DNA from: Bacteroidales bacterium | GTDB taxonomy: Bacteria; Bacteroidota; Bacteroidia; Bacteroidales; UBA932 | Assembly: GCA_017447265.1 (NCBI GenBank) | Contig: JAFSOA010000007.1 | Location: forward strand, 90,095-154,094 | Reading direction: 5' to 3' | Length of the DNA: 64,000 bases | Shown: positions 1 to 7,317 of the stretch, piece after piece | Numbering within the stretch: position 1 is the first letter of the stretch | Layout of the letters: each line of letters begins with the position of its first letter | Translations under genes and position numbers: made by a program | The notes under the pieces: generated by a model | What the model was told of the DNA's origin: nothing | Database searches by the model: none | Seen by the model: the letters and a program-made list of their open reading frames with translations, nothing else

Positions 1-2
1 CC

Positions 3-530
3 GCCGATTTCGGCGTGCTCCTCCCGGTCGACCGCAACACGTCGCTCTGGCTCCGCACGGCGGGCGGGCACAATTTCGGTGATTTCCAGACGGCTTTCGG
101 CAACACCTATTTCGGTGGTTTCCGCAACAACCGGGTGGACTACCGCAACGCCTTCCAGTACCGCAGCTCCCTGGCCATGCCGGGTGCCAGCATCGACGCC
201 ATCAAGGCACATTCGTTCGCCAAGGCGACGGCCGAGCTCAACCTGCGCCCCATCCGCTTCAACAACTTCGGCGCCCTGGCCTTCTATCCCACCTGGCTCC
301 AGATCTCCCTCTTCGGCACCGGCCTTTCCGCCTGGAATCCGGTGGTGGAGCAAAAGAAGTGGCAACATGACATGTATTACAGCGCCGGTGTCCAGCTGAC
401 CACCGAGCTGGTGTTCTTCAATTATATGAAAACCACGCTGTCTGTCGGCTACGGACACCTCTTCGCGCCGGAAGGCTTTTCGGCAGGACGGCATGGCAAT
501 GAATGGATGGTCTCCCTCAAGCTGCTGTAA
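3..530 (+). CDS. Outer-membrane beta-barrel protein, C-terminal fragment
   Basis: The frame is open to the left edge of the window, so this is only the last 175 or so residues of a longer protein. It shows alternating polar and hydrophobic residues, many aromatic girdle residues (Trp, Tyr, Phe) and Gly/Asn-rich turns, and ends in a short amphipathic strand (MVSLKLL), all typical of the end of an outer-membrane barrel. No enzymatic motif is visible. Its TAA stop overlaps the ATG of the next gene by one base (TAATG), which suggests translational coupling with the PrsW-like membrane protease. The identity of the N-terminal part (for example a beta-propeller before the barrel) cannot be judged here. 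Confidence 0.6.
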   Translation, partial: ADFGVLLPVDRNTSLWLRTAGGHNFGDFQTAFGNTYFGGFRNNRVDYRNAFQYRSSLAMPGASIDAIKAHSFAKATAELNLRPIRFNNFGALAFYPTWLQISLFGTGLSAWNPVVEQKKWQHDMYYSAGVQLTTELVFFNYMKTTLSVGYGHLFAPEGFSAGRHGNEWMVSLKLL

Positions 531-1564
531 TGTCGTTCGTCGCCGCCCTTCTCCCTGTCGCCATTTACATCTTTGTCGTCTACAAACTCGACAAATTCTC
601 GCTGCTGAGCGTCCGGCGCCTGCTTCTGCTGGTCCTTTGCGGCATGGGGACGGCCCTGGCCTGCTACGGCATCTTCTGGCTGACGGACCCGCTTCTTCCC
701 GAAAGAGCGTCCGAACTGCTTGACCCGATAGTGGAAGAAGCCGTCAAAGCCCTTCCGCTCCTGATCCTGGCCCGGCACAAGAAGATCGTTTTCTTCATCG
801 ACAGCGTCATCTGCGGCGCGGCGGTGGGCGGTGGTTTCTCCATCCTGGAAAACATCTTCTACCTGCTGATGAGCGAAGGCATGAGCATGGGGACCGTGCT
901 GTTCCGCGGCCTGGAAGTGGCTCTGATCCACATGGGCTGCAGCGCCATCATCGCCGCCGGCCTCATGTTCGCCGTGCGCCTGGCAGAACGCCGCCGCGCC
1001 CGGCTCGACATCAAGACGAAAGACTGCCTGATGGCCGCTTTCCTGCTCGTCGCTGCACCGGCCCTGCATGTCTTCCACAACAGCTTCCACTTCAACCCGC
1101 TCATCCAGTATATCTTCGTGTTCGGTTCCATGGCCGGGCTGCTGGTTTGGACCTACACCTACGACGGCGACATGATCCACCGCTGGCTCGACAAGGGGCT
1201 CGACAAGCAGGTCAGCCTGCTTCGCTCCATCAACGAGGGGCACCTGGGCGAGACAAAGACGGGTTCTTTTCTGGTCTCGGTCAAAGAATCTTTTCCGCCG
1301 GAAGTCTTTTTCGACATCATCTGCTTTGTACAGCTGCATGTGTCGCTGTCCGTGGCGGCCAAGAGTCGTTTCATGATGCGGGAAGCGGGGATAGACCTGC
1401 CCCTGGACGATGCGCAAAAAGAACAGTATCTTTCTCAGTATAAAGAATATAATACTCTCGAAAAAACCCTGGGGCAGAGTGCCCGCATGACGATTGCCCC
1501 GGTCGTCAAATTCTATCCGGCCGACCGCAAGGCCCTCGAGGACCTGCTGGCGGAATGCCGCTGA
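530..1564 (+). CDS. PrsW-family intramembrane protease homologue
   Basis: 344 residues, starting at the ATG that overlaps the upstream stop; an in-frame ATG 27 bases earlier would lie inside the previous gene. The first 210 residues are a bundle of hydrophobic helices carrying the family hallmarks: a Glu pair in PIVEEAVKALP (about residues 67-76), ENIFY (about 107-111) and a membrane His (about 134), which in PrsW proteases form the active site. After the last helix there is a soluble tail of about 130 residues without a recognised domain. PrsW of Bacillus starts cleavage of an anti-sigma factor, but no sigma/anti-sigma pair is next door, so the substrate here is unknown. Confidence 0.8.
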   Translation: MSFVAALLPVAIYIFVVYKLDKFSLLSVRRLLLLVLCGMGTALACYGIFWLTDPLLPERASELLDPIVEEAVKALPLLILARHKKIVFFIDSVICGAAVGGGFSILENIFYLLMSEGMSMGTVLFRGLEVALIHMGCSAIIAAGLMFAVRLAERRRARLDIKTKDCLMAAFLLVAAPALHVFHNSFHFNPLIQYIFVFGSMAGLLVWTYTYDGDMIHRWLDKGLDKQVSLLRSINEGHLGETKTGSFLVSVKESFPPEVFFDIICFVQLHVSLSVAAKSRFMMREAGIDLPLDDAQKEQYLSQYKEYNTLEKTLGQSARMTIAPVVKFYPADRKALEDLLAECR

Positions 1565-1613
1565 TCGCGCGCATTTGCTTTTTTCGACACAAAAAGCGAA
1601 CTTTGTATCAGCG

Positions 1614-2702
1614 ATGACCTACACCTTCCCCCAACTGCTCCTGAGTGTGATGACAGCGATCTATGTGGCTGTCAGCGTTGTGGTTGCCGTTGTACGCTGG
1701 GGGCATCGCTGCACGGCGTATGCCAAGCATATGGACTATTACTTCCCGGACTGGCGGGCCTTCATCTTCTGTTTCCTGTCCAACCTGGTGCTTCTCCCGG
1801 TCGTTTTCCTGCCCAACGAGTCCGACGCTGTCATGCAGTTGCGCCTGATGCTGATCCTGGCATCGCCCTTCCATTGCGCCGTATTGATTTTCAACTATTT
1901 CGGACGGATTCTCAAAGCAAACTGGTGGCACGGGCCCATCTATATCCTGATGGGCACCTACTCGATGATGGCGGTCATCGGCGTGGTGACGACGCTCATG
2001 CCCGGTACACAGGTGCAGGGAGATTTCTTCCGCTGGTTCTTCATCATCGCCGACATCCTGGCCATGGTCTACCTGGTCAGTTTCGTGCTGGCCCTCCTGA
2101 TGCTCATCCGCGAGCTCACCCGCTTCTCCGACGAGAACTATTCCAACCCCGACGACTTCCCGAAGCAATACACAGAGTTCATCCTCCTGATTTCCGTCCT
2201 GCACCTGATCATGAGCTGGAGCATGGCCATCAACGGCCAGTGGTGGGCCCTTTCCTTCGGACTCTTCGTACTCTCCATCCTGGCCGTCGTCCTGCTGCTC
2301 GGCTCCCTGTCCCCGCACCGTACGGTGGAGGTGGACCAGCTGGAAGCCGCCATGAGCATTGAAAAGGACAAGAGCCTGGAAAGCGAGGTCCTGTCGCCGG
2401 ACAAAAAGGAAGAGATCCTCACCGCCATCCGCCAGCAGGTGGAAGAAAAGCAGGGCTATCTCGACAGCCACCTTACCCTCAACAAGCTTTCGCGCGACTG
2501 CGGCCTCAACCGCACCTATGTTTCCTGGGTGCTCAACGAGCGTCTCGGCGGCTTTTTCTTCTATATCAACCGCTGCCGCATGGCCCATGCCGACAACTAC
2601 AAGGCCGCGCATCCCGACGCCGATGTCGACGACATCGCCCTGGCTTCGGGTTTCAACAACCGCCAGTCCTACTACAACGCCCGCAAACGGGTTGCCGCCT
2701 GA
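1614..2702 (+). CDS. Membrane-embedded AraC-type transcriptional regulator (left paralogue)
   Basis: 362 residues from ATG 1614. An earlier in-frame start at 1494 is rejected because it lies inside the PrsW gene and gives no hydrophobic start. The N-terminal 225 residues contain about six or seven hydrophobic helices; the last 100 residues are an AraC-type double helix-turn-helix, with LTLNKLSRDCGLNRTYVSWV as the first reader helix region and the DDIALASGFNNRQSYYNARK part as the second. There is no periplasmic sugar-binding or kinase domain. It is a clear paralogue of the regulator at 9489-10577 (same length, same order of domains), and the two bracket the rhamnose operon. It converges on rhaD with six bases between the stops. 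A signal-sensing membrane regulator of rhamnose use is an inference. Confidence 0.8.
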   Translation: MTYTFPQLLLSVMTAIYVAVSVVVAVVRWGHRCTAYAKHMDYYFPDWRAFIFCFLSNLVLLPVVFLPNESDAVMQLRLMLILASPFHCAVLIFNYFGRILKANWWHGPIYILMGTYSMMAVIGVVTTLMPGTQVQGDFFRWFFIIADILAMVYLVSFVLALLMLIRELTRFSDENYSNPDDFPKQYTEFILLISVLHLIMSWSMAINGQWWALSFGLFVLSILAVVLLLGSLSPHRTVEVDQLEAAMSIEKDKSLESEVLSPDKKEEILTAIRQQVEEKQGYLDSHLTLNKLSRDCGLNRTYVSWVLNERLGGFFFYINRCRMAHADNYKAAHPDADVDDIALASGFNNRQSYYNARKRVAA

Positions 2703-2708
2703 TCCGGA

Positions 2709-3518
2709 TTATTTCGGAAGCTTGAAGGCTGCTTTCAATTCCTCCATCTGCGCGTCACGCATCCCTTCGGGTTCAAAACCCATGCTCCGCGCCGCGATAT
2801 AGATCTGGGCGGCTTTGTTGAGCACATCCACCTGGTCAAACGCGTTCAGGATATCGGTTTCAACGGCAAACACGCCGTGTTTTTCCCACATCACCACGTC
2901 GTAATCCTCATCCAGGGTACGGATGGTGGCTTCGGCGAGTTCGACGCTGGATGGCATCAGGTAAGGCACGATACCGAGGCCGCGCGGGCAGAAGGCCCGG
3001 GTCTCAGGAATCATCGACCAAAGCATACGCGTGGCGGCGTCTTTCTGCAGCCATTTCGGGCTGTGGGTGAGGGCCACAAGCTCGATGGGATGGGTGTGCA
3101 GCGAGGCGCGGTACGGCGAGCCTTTGGCCAGCAGGTAGTCGTGCACGGCCAGGTGCGACGGGAGTTCGGAGGTCGGTGCGACGGGGGCGTCGGCGACGAT
3201 TTCGTAGCTGTCGCAGCCGGGCAGGATGCGGATGATGGAGCCGTTGGCCATGGGGTCGCGGGCCAGGTCGCGCATGCGGCGGCCGGTGCCTTTGCAGTAG
3301 AACCAGCAGCCGGCCAGGTGGGGCAGTTTTTTGCCGATGGGGCGGGGCTCGGTGAGGGCGGGCAGGGCCTGCAGGGCCTCGTCGATATGGGCCGTGATGT
3401 TGATGGTGATATTGCCGCCATTGCGTTCGGCCCAGCCTTTTTGCCAAAGATATCCGGCAACTTCGGCGACCTTCTCGATTTCGGCCTGCAAGGCCGGTCG
3501 TGTATACGTTATATTCAT
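2709..3518 (-). CDS. rhaD: L-rhamnulose-1-phosphate aldolase
   Basis: 269 residues, class II (zinc) aldolase of the RhaD/FucA/AraD superfamily. It splits L-rhamnulose 1-phosphate into dihydroxyacetone phosphate and L-lactaldehyde in the cytoplasm. Visible family features are the substrate loop KGWAERNGGNITI (about 28-40), the metal-binding stretch with LHTHPIELVALTH (about 140-152) and WEKHGVFAVETD near the C-terminus. It is the last gene of the minus-strand rhamnose operon, separated from rhaT by 110 bp that hold a hairpin repeat. Length matches the family. The function is supported by its rhaB, rhaA and rhaT neighbours as well as by sequence. Confidence 0.95.
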   Translation of the reverse strand: MNITYTRPALQAEIEKVAEVAGYLWQKGWAERNGGNITINITAHIDEALQALPALTEPRPIGKKLPHLAGCWFYCKGTGRRMRDLARDPMANGSIIRILPGCDSYEIVADAPVAPTSELPSHLAVHDYLLAKGSPYRASLHTHPIELVALTHSPKWLQKDAATRMLWSMIPETRAFCPRGLGIVPYLMPSSVELAEATIRTLDEDYDVVMWEKHGVFAVETDILNAFDQVDVLNKAAQIYIAARSMGFEPEGMRDAQMEELKAAFKLPK

Positions 3519-3535
3519 TATTCGTCATTTATCGG

Positions 3536-3610
3536 ACTTCGCTGAGCTCTGGTTTCCGTCTCGCTCCCGAAAAAAGGTCGCTTCATCGGAAACCACCCGC
3601 TCAGCTACGC
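3536..3610 (+). repeat. Covarying hairpin repeat, copy A (rhaT-rhaD gap)
   Basis: Stem arms GGTTTCCG (3551-3558) and CGGAAACC (3587-3594) are perfectly complementary around a loop with TCTCGCTCCC, an A-run and GGTCGCTTC. An outer arm CGCTGAGC pairs with GCTCAGCT. It fills most of the gap between two cotranscribed genes, beginning about 19 bases after the rhaT stop in mRNA direction. The same architecture with different but still paired stems is seen at 35434, 41097, 43243 and inside rhaB at 6196. Confidence 0.85.
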
Positions 3611-3628
3611 CCTTACATCATTATTCTC

Positions 3629-4636
3629 CTATATCAACTGAGGCAGGAATGTACTGAAGATTAGGACGGCAAGGCCGATGAGCAAGACGATGACCGTCTT
3701 GCGGTCGGCGCCTTTCCATTCTTTCAGGATGATGCCCCATACATTGCTGAAGGTCACGTTCAGGGCCATCAGAATGCACCAGCTGAAGGTGATCAGGGTC
3801 GGGTAGTCGCGGAGGAAGCCTTTGCCGAGGCTCAAGCCGAAGAACTGGCTGTACCAGAGCAGGCCGGCCAGGGCGCAGAACAGCAGGTTATGGCGCCAGA
3901 GCGCTTTCTGCTTGTAGTCGCCCCAGGTCTTGTTCTTGCTGTTCTGGTAGAAGCAATATACAGCGTTGGTCAGGAAGCCACCGAAGGTCACCAGCAGGGT
4001 GGCAGGGAGGCTCTTGAAGATGTCGGGCGTCTGCTCCCAGGTCAGCGGTTCTCCGAAGCTGAGGCCAATGTTGAAGCAAGCGCTCATAAAGCCGGCCAGC
4101 AGCGCCACGGCGATGCCTTTGCCGAAATTGAAGTCCTTGACAGCTTTCTTCCGCTCTTCTTCGGGAAGGGCGGCGGCCTTCATCGCGCCGGCCACGCCGA
4201 TGATGGCGATGCCGATCAGGGTAACCACCACCCCAATGATGACCGAGGATGTCAGGTCGTGGGCATGGCCCGTGAAGACGGGGCCTAGGATGGCGCCGAG
4301 GGCGGAACAGGTGCCGAGGGCGATGCTCTGGCCCAAAGCGACGCCCAAGTAGCGCATGCTCAGGCCGAAGGTCAGGCCGCCGACGCCCCAGAGCATGCCG
4401 AAGAGGATGGTCAGGAGGCTGGCTTTCGGGTTGGAAGCGAAAAGGGCAAAGAGGCTTTCACCGCTCGGCACGGCGAGCAACGCGCCCAGCAGCGGGAAAA
4501 GCAGCCAGGCGAAAACGCCCTGGACGATCCAGTAGCTTTCCCAGCTCCAGGCCTTGATCTTGTTGATCGGCACGTAGCTGCTGCTCTGGCAGAACGCCCC
4601 GATGGCGATGATGACAAGTCCAATGATCAGGTTCAT
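3629..4636 (-). CDS. rhaT: L-rhamnose-proton symporter
   Basis: 335 residues with about ten hydrophobic helices and no soluble domain, of the RhaT family in the drug/metabolite transporter superfamily. The N-terminal helix (IIGLVIIAIGAFCQSSSYVP) and the KAWSWESYW segment are typical of RhaT. It imports L-rhamnose with protons across the inner membrane. The start ATG overlaps the rhaA stop by four bases (ATGA), so the two are probably translationally coupled. It lies between rhaA and rhaD, which fixes the substrate as rhamnose with good confidence. Confidence 0.95.
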   Translation of the reverse strand: MNLIIGLVIIAIGAFCQSSSYVPINKIKAWSWESYWIVQGVFAWLLFPLLGALLAVPSGESLFALFASNPKASLLTILFGMLWGVGGLTFGLSMRYLGVALGQSIALGTCSALGAILGPVFTGHAHDLTSSVIIGVVVTLIGIAIIGVAGAMKAAALPEEERKKAVKDFNFGKGIAVALLAGFMSACFNIGLSFGEPLTWEQTPDIFKSLPATLLVTFGGFLTNAVYCFYQNSKNKTWGDYKQKALWRHNLLFCALAGLLWYSQFFGLSLGKGFLRDYPTLITFSWCILMALNVTFSNVWGIILKEWKGADRKTVIVLLIGLAVLIFSTFLPQLI

Positions 4637-5883
4637 CTCTTAGACGTAATTTCTCTTTCGTATTTCTCGATTTCCGGGATGAAGGCTTCGCCGACAGGGA
4701 CGTTGTTCTTGTAGTTGAAGTAGTCGAAGACGGCGCCGAAAGGCAGGGTCTTGGCTTCTTCGAGGAGGGCGAGGCGCTGGAAGCCCCGGCCGGCGTCTTC
4801 GTATTCGCGGAGCTTGGCCAGCGGTTCCAGCAAGGCGCTCAACAGGCACTTCTGCGTAGCGCGGGTGCCGATCACATAGGCGCCGATGCGGTTGATGGCG
4901 GCATCGAAATAGTCGAGGCCGATGTGGCTGCGGCTCAGGGCGTCGGCCCGCACGATCTCCTTGAAGAGGTCGAGCGTCTGGTCGTTCATGATGGTCACAT
5001 GGTCGGAGTCCCAGCGGATGGGGCGGCTCACGTGGAGCATCAGTTCCGGCACGAAAAGCAGCAGCGAGGCTACCATGTCGGCCACGTTCTCCGTCATTTC
5101 ATAGTGCCCCGTATCGAGCGTGTATATCAGCTTGCGCGTGGCGCAGTAGCCGGCCACGAAATCGTGCGAACCCACGGTGTAGCTTTCCAGACCGATGCCG
5201 AAGAGCTTGGCCTCCAGGCAAGTCTTCATGCCGGGAAGCTTTTCCATAAGGATCTCGTCGAGGCTCTCGGCGAAGATCTCGCGGTAGCGCTTACGCTCTA
5301 CGGTCTGGTCTTTCGATCCGTCGTGCACCCAGATGTTCATGATGCAGGGGTCGCCCTGCGCGCGTCCCATCGCATCGGCGATGCGTCTGCAGCGCTTGGT
5401 ATGCTCGATCCAGAAGTCCCGGATTCCCTTGTCGGGATTGGCCAGCGAAAGGTCGCCGCTCTTGGCGTGGCCGAAGGAGGTGGAGTTGAAGTCGAGTTTC
5501 AGGCCGTTCTCCTTTGCCCACTGGATCCAGCTTTCGAAATAGCGCACGTCCACCTGGTCGCGGTCCACGAACTTGCCGCCGAAGTCGCCGTAGATTTCAT
5601 GGAGGTTCAAACGGTGGTTGCCGGCGATCAGGCTTTTGGCGAAGAGCACGTCGGCGCGCACTTCGTCGATGTTGCGAGCGCGGCCCGGATAGTTGCCAGT
5701 GGTCTGGATGCCGCCCGACAGGCCGGCTGCGCTCTCGAAGCCGATGACGTCGTCGGTCTGCCAGCAATGCAGCGAGATGGGGGTCTTTTCGAGGGTTTCA
5801 ACCGCCTTGTCGGTGTCTACGCCGAGGGCGGCGTAGCGTTCGCGGGCGTACGCGTAGGATTGGAGGATATCTTTTTCTTTCAT
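4633..5883 (-). CDS. rhaA: L-rhamnose isomerase
   Basis: 416 residues from the ATG at 5883; a longer reading frame reaches back into rhaB and is rejected. The enzyme converts L-rhamnose to L-rhamnulose. The N-terminal SLHCWQTDDVIGFE segment, the GGIQTTGNYPG motif and the metal-site region NLHEIYGDFGG are characteristic of the RhaA TIM barrel. The start overlaps the rhaB stop by ATGA and the stop overlaps the rhaT start in the same way, so rhaB, rhaA and rhaT form a tightly coupled series. Length is normal for the family. Confidence 0.96.
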   Translation of the reverse strand: MKEKDILQSYAYARERYAALGVDTDKAVETLEKTPISLHCWQTDDVIGFESAAGLSGGIQTTGNYPGRARNIDEVRADVLFAKSLIAGNHRLNLHEIYGDFGGKFVDRDQVDVRYFESWIQWAKENGLKLDFNSTSFGHAKSGDLSLANPDKGIRDFWIEHTKRCRRIADAMGRAQGDPCIMNIWVHDGSKDQTVERKRYREIFAESLDEILMEKLPGMKTCLEAKLFGIGLESYTVGSHDFVAGYCATRKLIYTLDTGHYEMTENVADMVASLLLFVPELMLHVSRPIRWDSDHVTIMNDQTLDLFKEIVRADALSRSHIGLDYFDAAINRIGAYVIGTRATQKCLLSALLEPLAKLREYEDAGRGFQRLALLEEAKTLPFGAVFDYFNYKNNVPVGEAFIPEIEKYEREITSKR

Positions 5884-7316
5884 TGGGGAAGATAGGTTTT
5901 GACTTGGAAGGTATCGGCGATGAGGCGGCGCATCTGCCAACGGTCGGTCACCAGGCCGGCCGTCCGGGCCTGGAGCATGAGGTTGCCGATGGCGGTGGCT
6001 TCGGTCGGACCGGTCACCACCGGCATGCCGAGTGCGTCGGCGGTCCACTGGTTCAGTAGTTCATTGGCGCTGCCGCCGCCGATGATATGCAGTTTTTCGA
6101 TCTTGAAAGGTGCAAAGTCTTGCAGCATATCCAGCACTTCTTTGTATCGATCGGCCAGGCTGTGATAAATACAACTGACGATTTGCGCATCGCGGTATAG
6201 CCACGGGCGGTTTTCGGATCGCGAGCATTTTTTCGCGAGCGGGACGGAAACCGGAGCGGCTGAAAGCGATGCGCTGATTTCCGCCACCATATCTTTCGGA
6301 TTCGCGAAACGCGGGTCGTCGGGATTGATGCGGCCAGGGAAGGCTTCTTCGGCGCGCGCCATCTCCACGAGCTGCGCATAACCATAGTCGCGCCCCTCGG
6401 CCTTCCAGCGCTGTCGACACTGCTCCAGCAGCCACATGCCCGTAATGTTCTTCAGGAAACGCGTCGTGCCGTCGATGCCGCCCTCGTTGGTAAAATTGGC
6501 CTTGGCCGAGGCCTCGTCGATGATCGGCGCCGGCACTTCGATGCCTATCAGGCTCCAGGTGCCGCTGCTCAGGTAGGCGAAACGCTCGTCGGCAGCCGGC
6601 ACGGCGGCGATGGCCGACGCGGTGTCGTGCCCCGCCACGGAAATGACCGGAATCCCTTGGTATTCCCCCACCTTCGTACCCGGCTGCACGATGGGCAGCA
6701 GCATGTCGGTGCGGATGCCCAGCTTCTCCAGCAGCGCGGTATTGAACTGGCGGCTGTTCTGGTCCATCATGCCCGAAGTGGAGGCGATGGTGTACTCGCA
6801 TACCTTCTTGCCTGTCAGCAGGTAGGCCAGCAGGTCGGGTACAAAAAGCAGGCTCTGCGCATCGCGCAGCGGCGCAAAGCCTTCCTGCGTCTGCGCATAG
6901 AGCTGGAAGATGGAGTTGAAGTTCATGACCTGGATGCCGGTGGCGGCATACAGCTCTTCGCGCGGCACAGTCTGGAACACCTTTTCCGGAATGCCCTCCG
7001 TATACGGGTCGCGGTAGGCCCGCGGCAGGCCCAGCAGCGTGCCGTCTGCGGCTACGAAGCCAAAATCCACGCCCCATGTGTCGATGCCGATAGAGTCGGG
7101 CCGCACGCCCCGGCCGGCCAGTTCCGCCAGGCATTTCTTGAAGTGCTCGCCAATGGCGACGATGTCCCAATAGTACTTGCCTTCCCGCTCGACAAGGGCG
7201 TTCGGGAAGCGGTACACCTCTTCCATGGAGAAGCGGCCCTCCGCAAACGTACCCAGCAGGGCCCGCCCGGAGGTCGCACCGCAGTCAAAAGCCAGAAAAG
7301 TATGCTTCTCTTTCAT
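5880..7316 (-). CDS. rhaB: Rhamnulokinase with an in-frame palindromic insertion
   Basis: 478 residues, FGGY-family sugar kinase that phosphorylates L-rhamnulose at O-1. The ATP-binding start FDCGATSGRALLG (about residues 8-20), the substrate segment IDTWGVDFG and the second phosphate motif SVAGHDTASAIAAVP are all present. The start is set at MKEKHTF, two bases after the GH3 stop; longer frames overlap GH3. Oddity: residues about 351-373 (around VPLAKKCSRSENRPWLYR) have the composition of an insertion and are encoded by a copy of the dispersed hairpin repeat (6196-6265). The insert lies between the conserved NPKDM and CIYHSLADRY parts, a surface region in FGGY kinases, so the enzyme is probably still active. 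Confidence 0.95.
   Translation of the reverse strand: MKEKHTFLAFDCGATSGRALLGTFAEGRFSMEEVYRFPNALVEREGKYYWDIVAIGEHFKKCLAELAGRGVRPDSIGIDTWGVDFGFVAADGTLLGLPRAYRDPYTEGIPEKVFQTVPREELYAATGIQVMNFNSIFQLYAQTQEGFAPLRDAQSLLFVPDLLAYLLTGKKVCEYTIASTSGMMDQNSRQFNTALLEKLGIRTDMLLPIVQPGTKVGEYQGIPVISVAGHDTASAIAAVPAADERFAYLSSGTWSLIGIEVPAPIIDEASAKANFTNEGGIDGTTRFLKNITGMWLLEQCRQRWKAEGRDYGYAQLVEMARAEEAFPGRINPDDPRFANPKDMVAEISASLSAAPVSVPLAKKCSRSENRPWLYRDAQIVSCIYHSLADRYKEVLDMLQDFAPFKIEKLHIIGGGSANELLNQWTADALGMPVVTGPTEATAIGNLMLQARTAGLVTDRWQMRRLIADTFQVKTYLPQ
6196..6265 (-). repeat. Covarying hairpin repeat, copy E, inside rhaB
   Basis: Plus-strand arms CGGTTTTCG (6208-6216) and CGGAAACCG (6245-6253) pair with a single G-T wobble, around a loop whose inner arms CGCGA and TCGCG also pair. 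The loop type matches copy D at 41097 rather than copies A, B and C. It keeps the rhaB frame open. Unlike the intergenic copies, it lies in the opposite orientation relative to transcription. Confidence 0.8.
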
Positions 7317-7317
7317 A

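Noticed and set aside
1494-1613. Longer N-terminus of the left AraC regulator
   Set aside because: It would overlap the end of the PrsW gene and encodes Arg/Ser-rich nonsense; the hydrophobic protein clearly starts at 1614.
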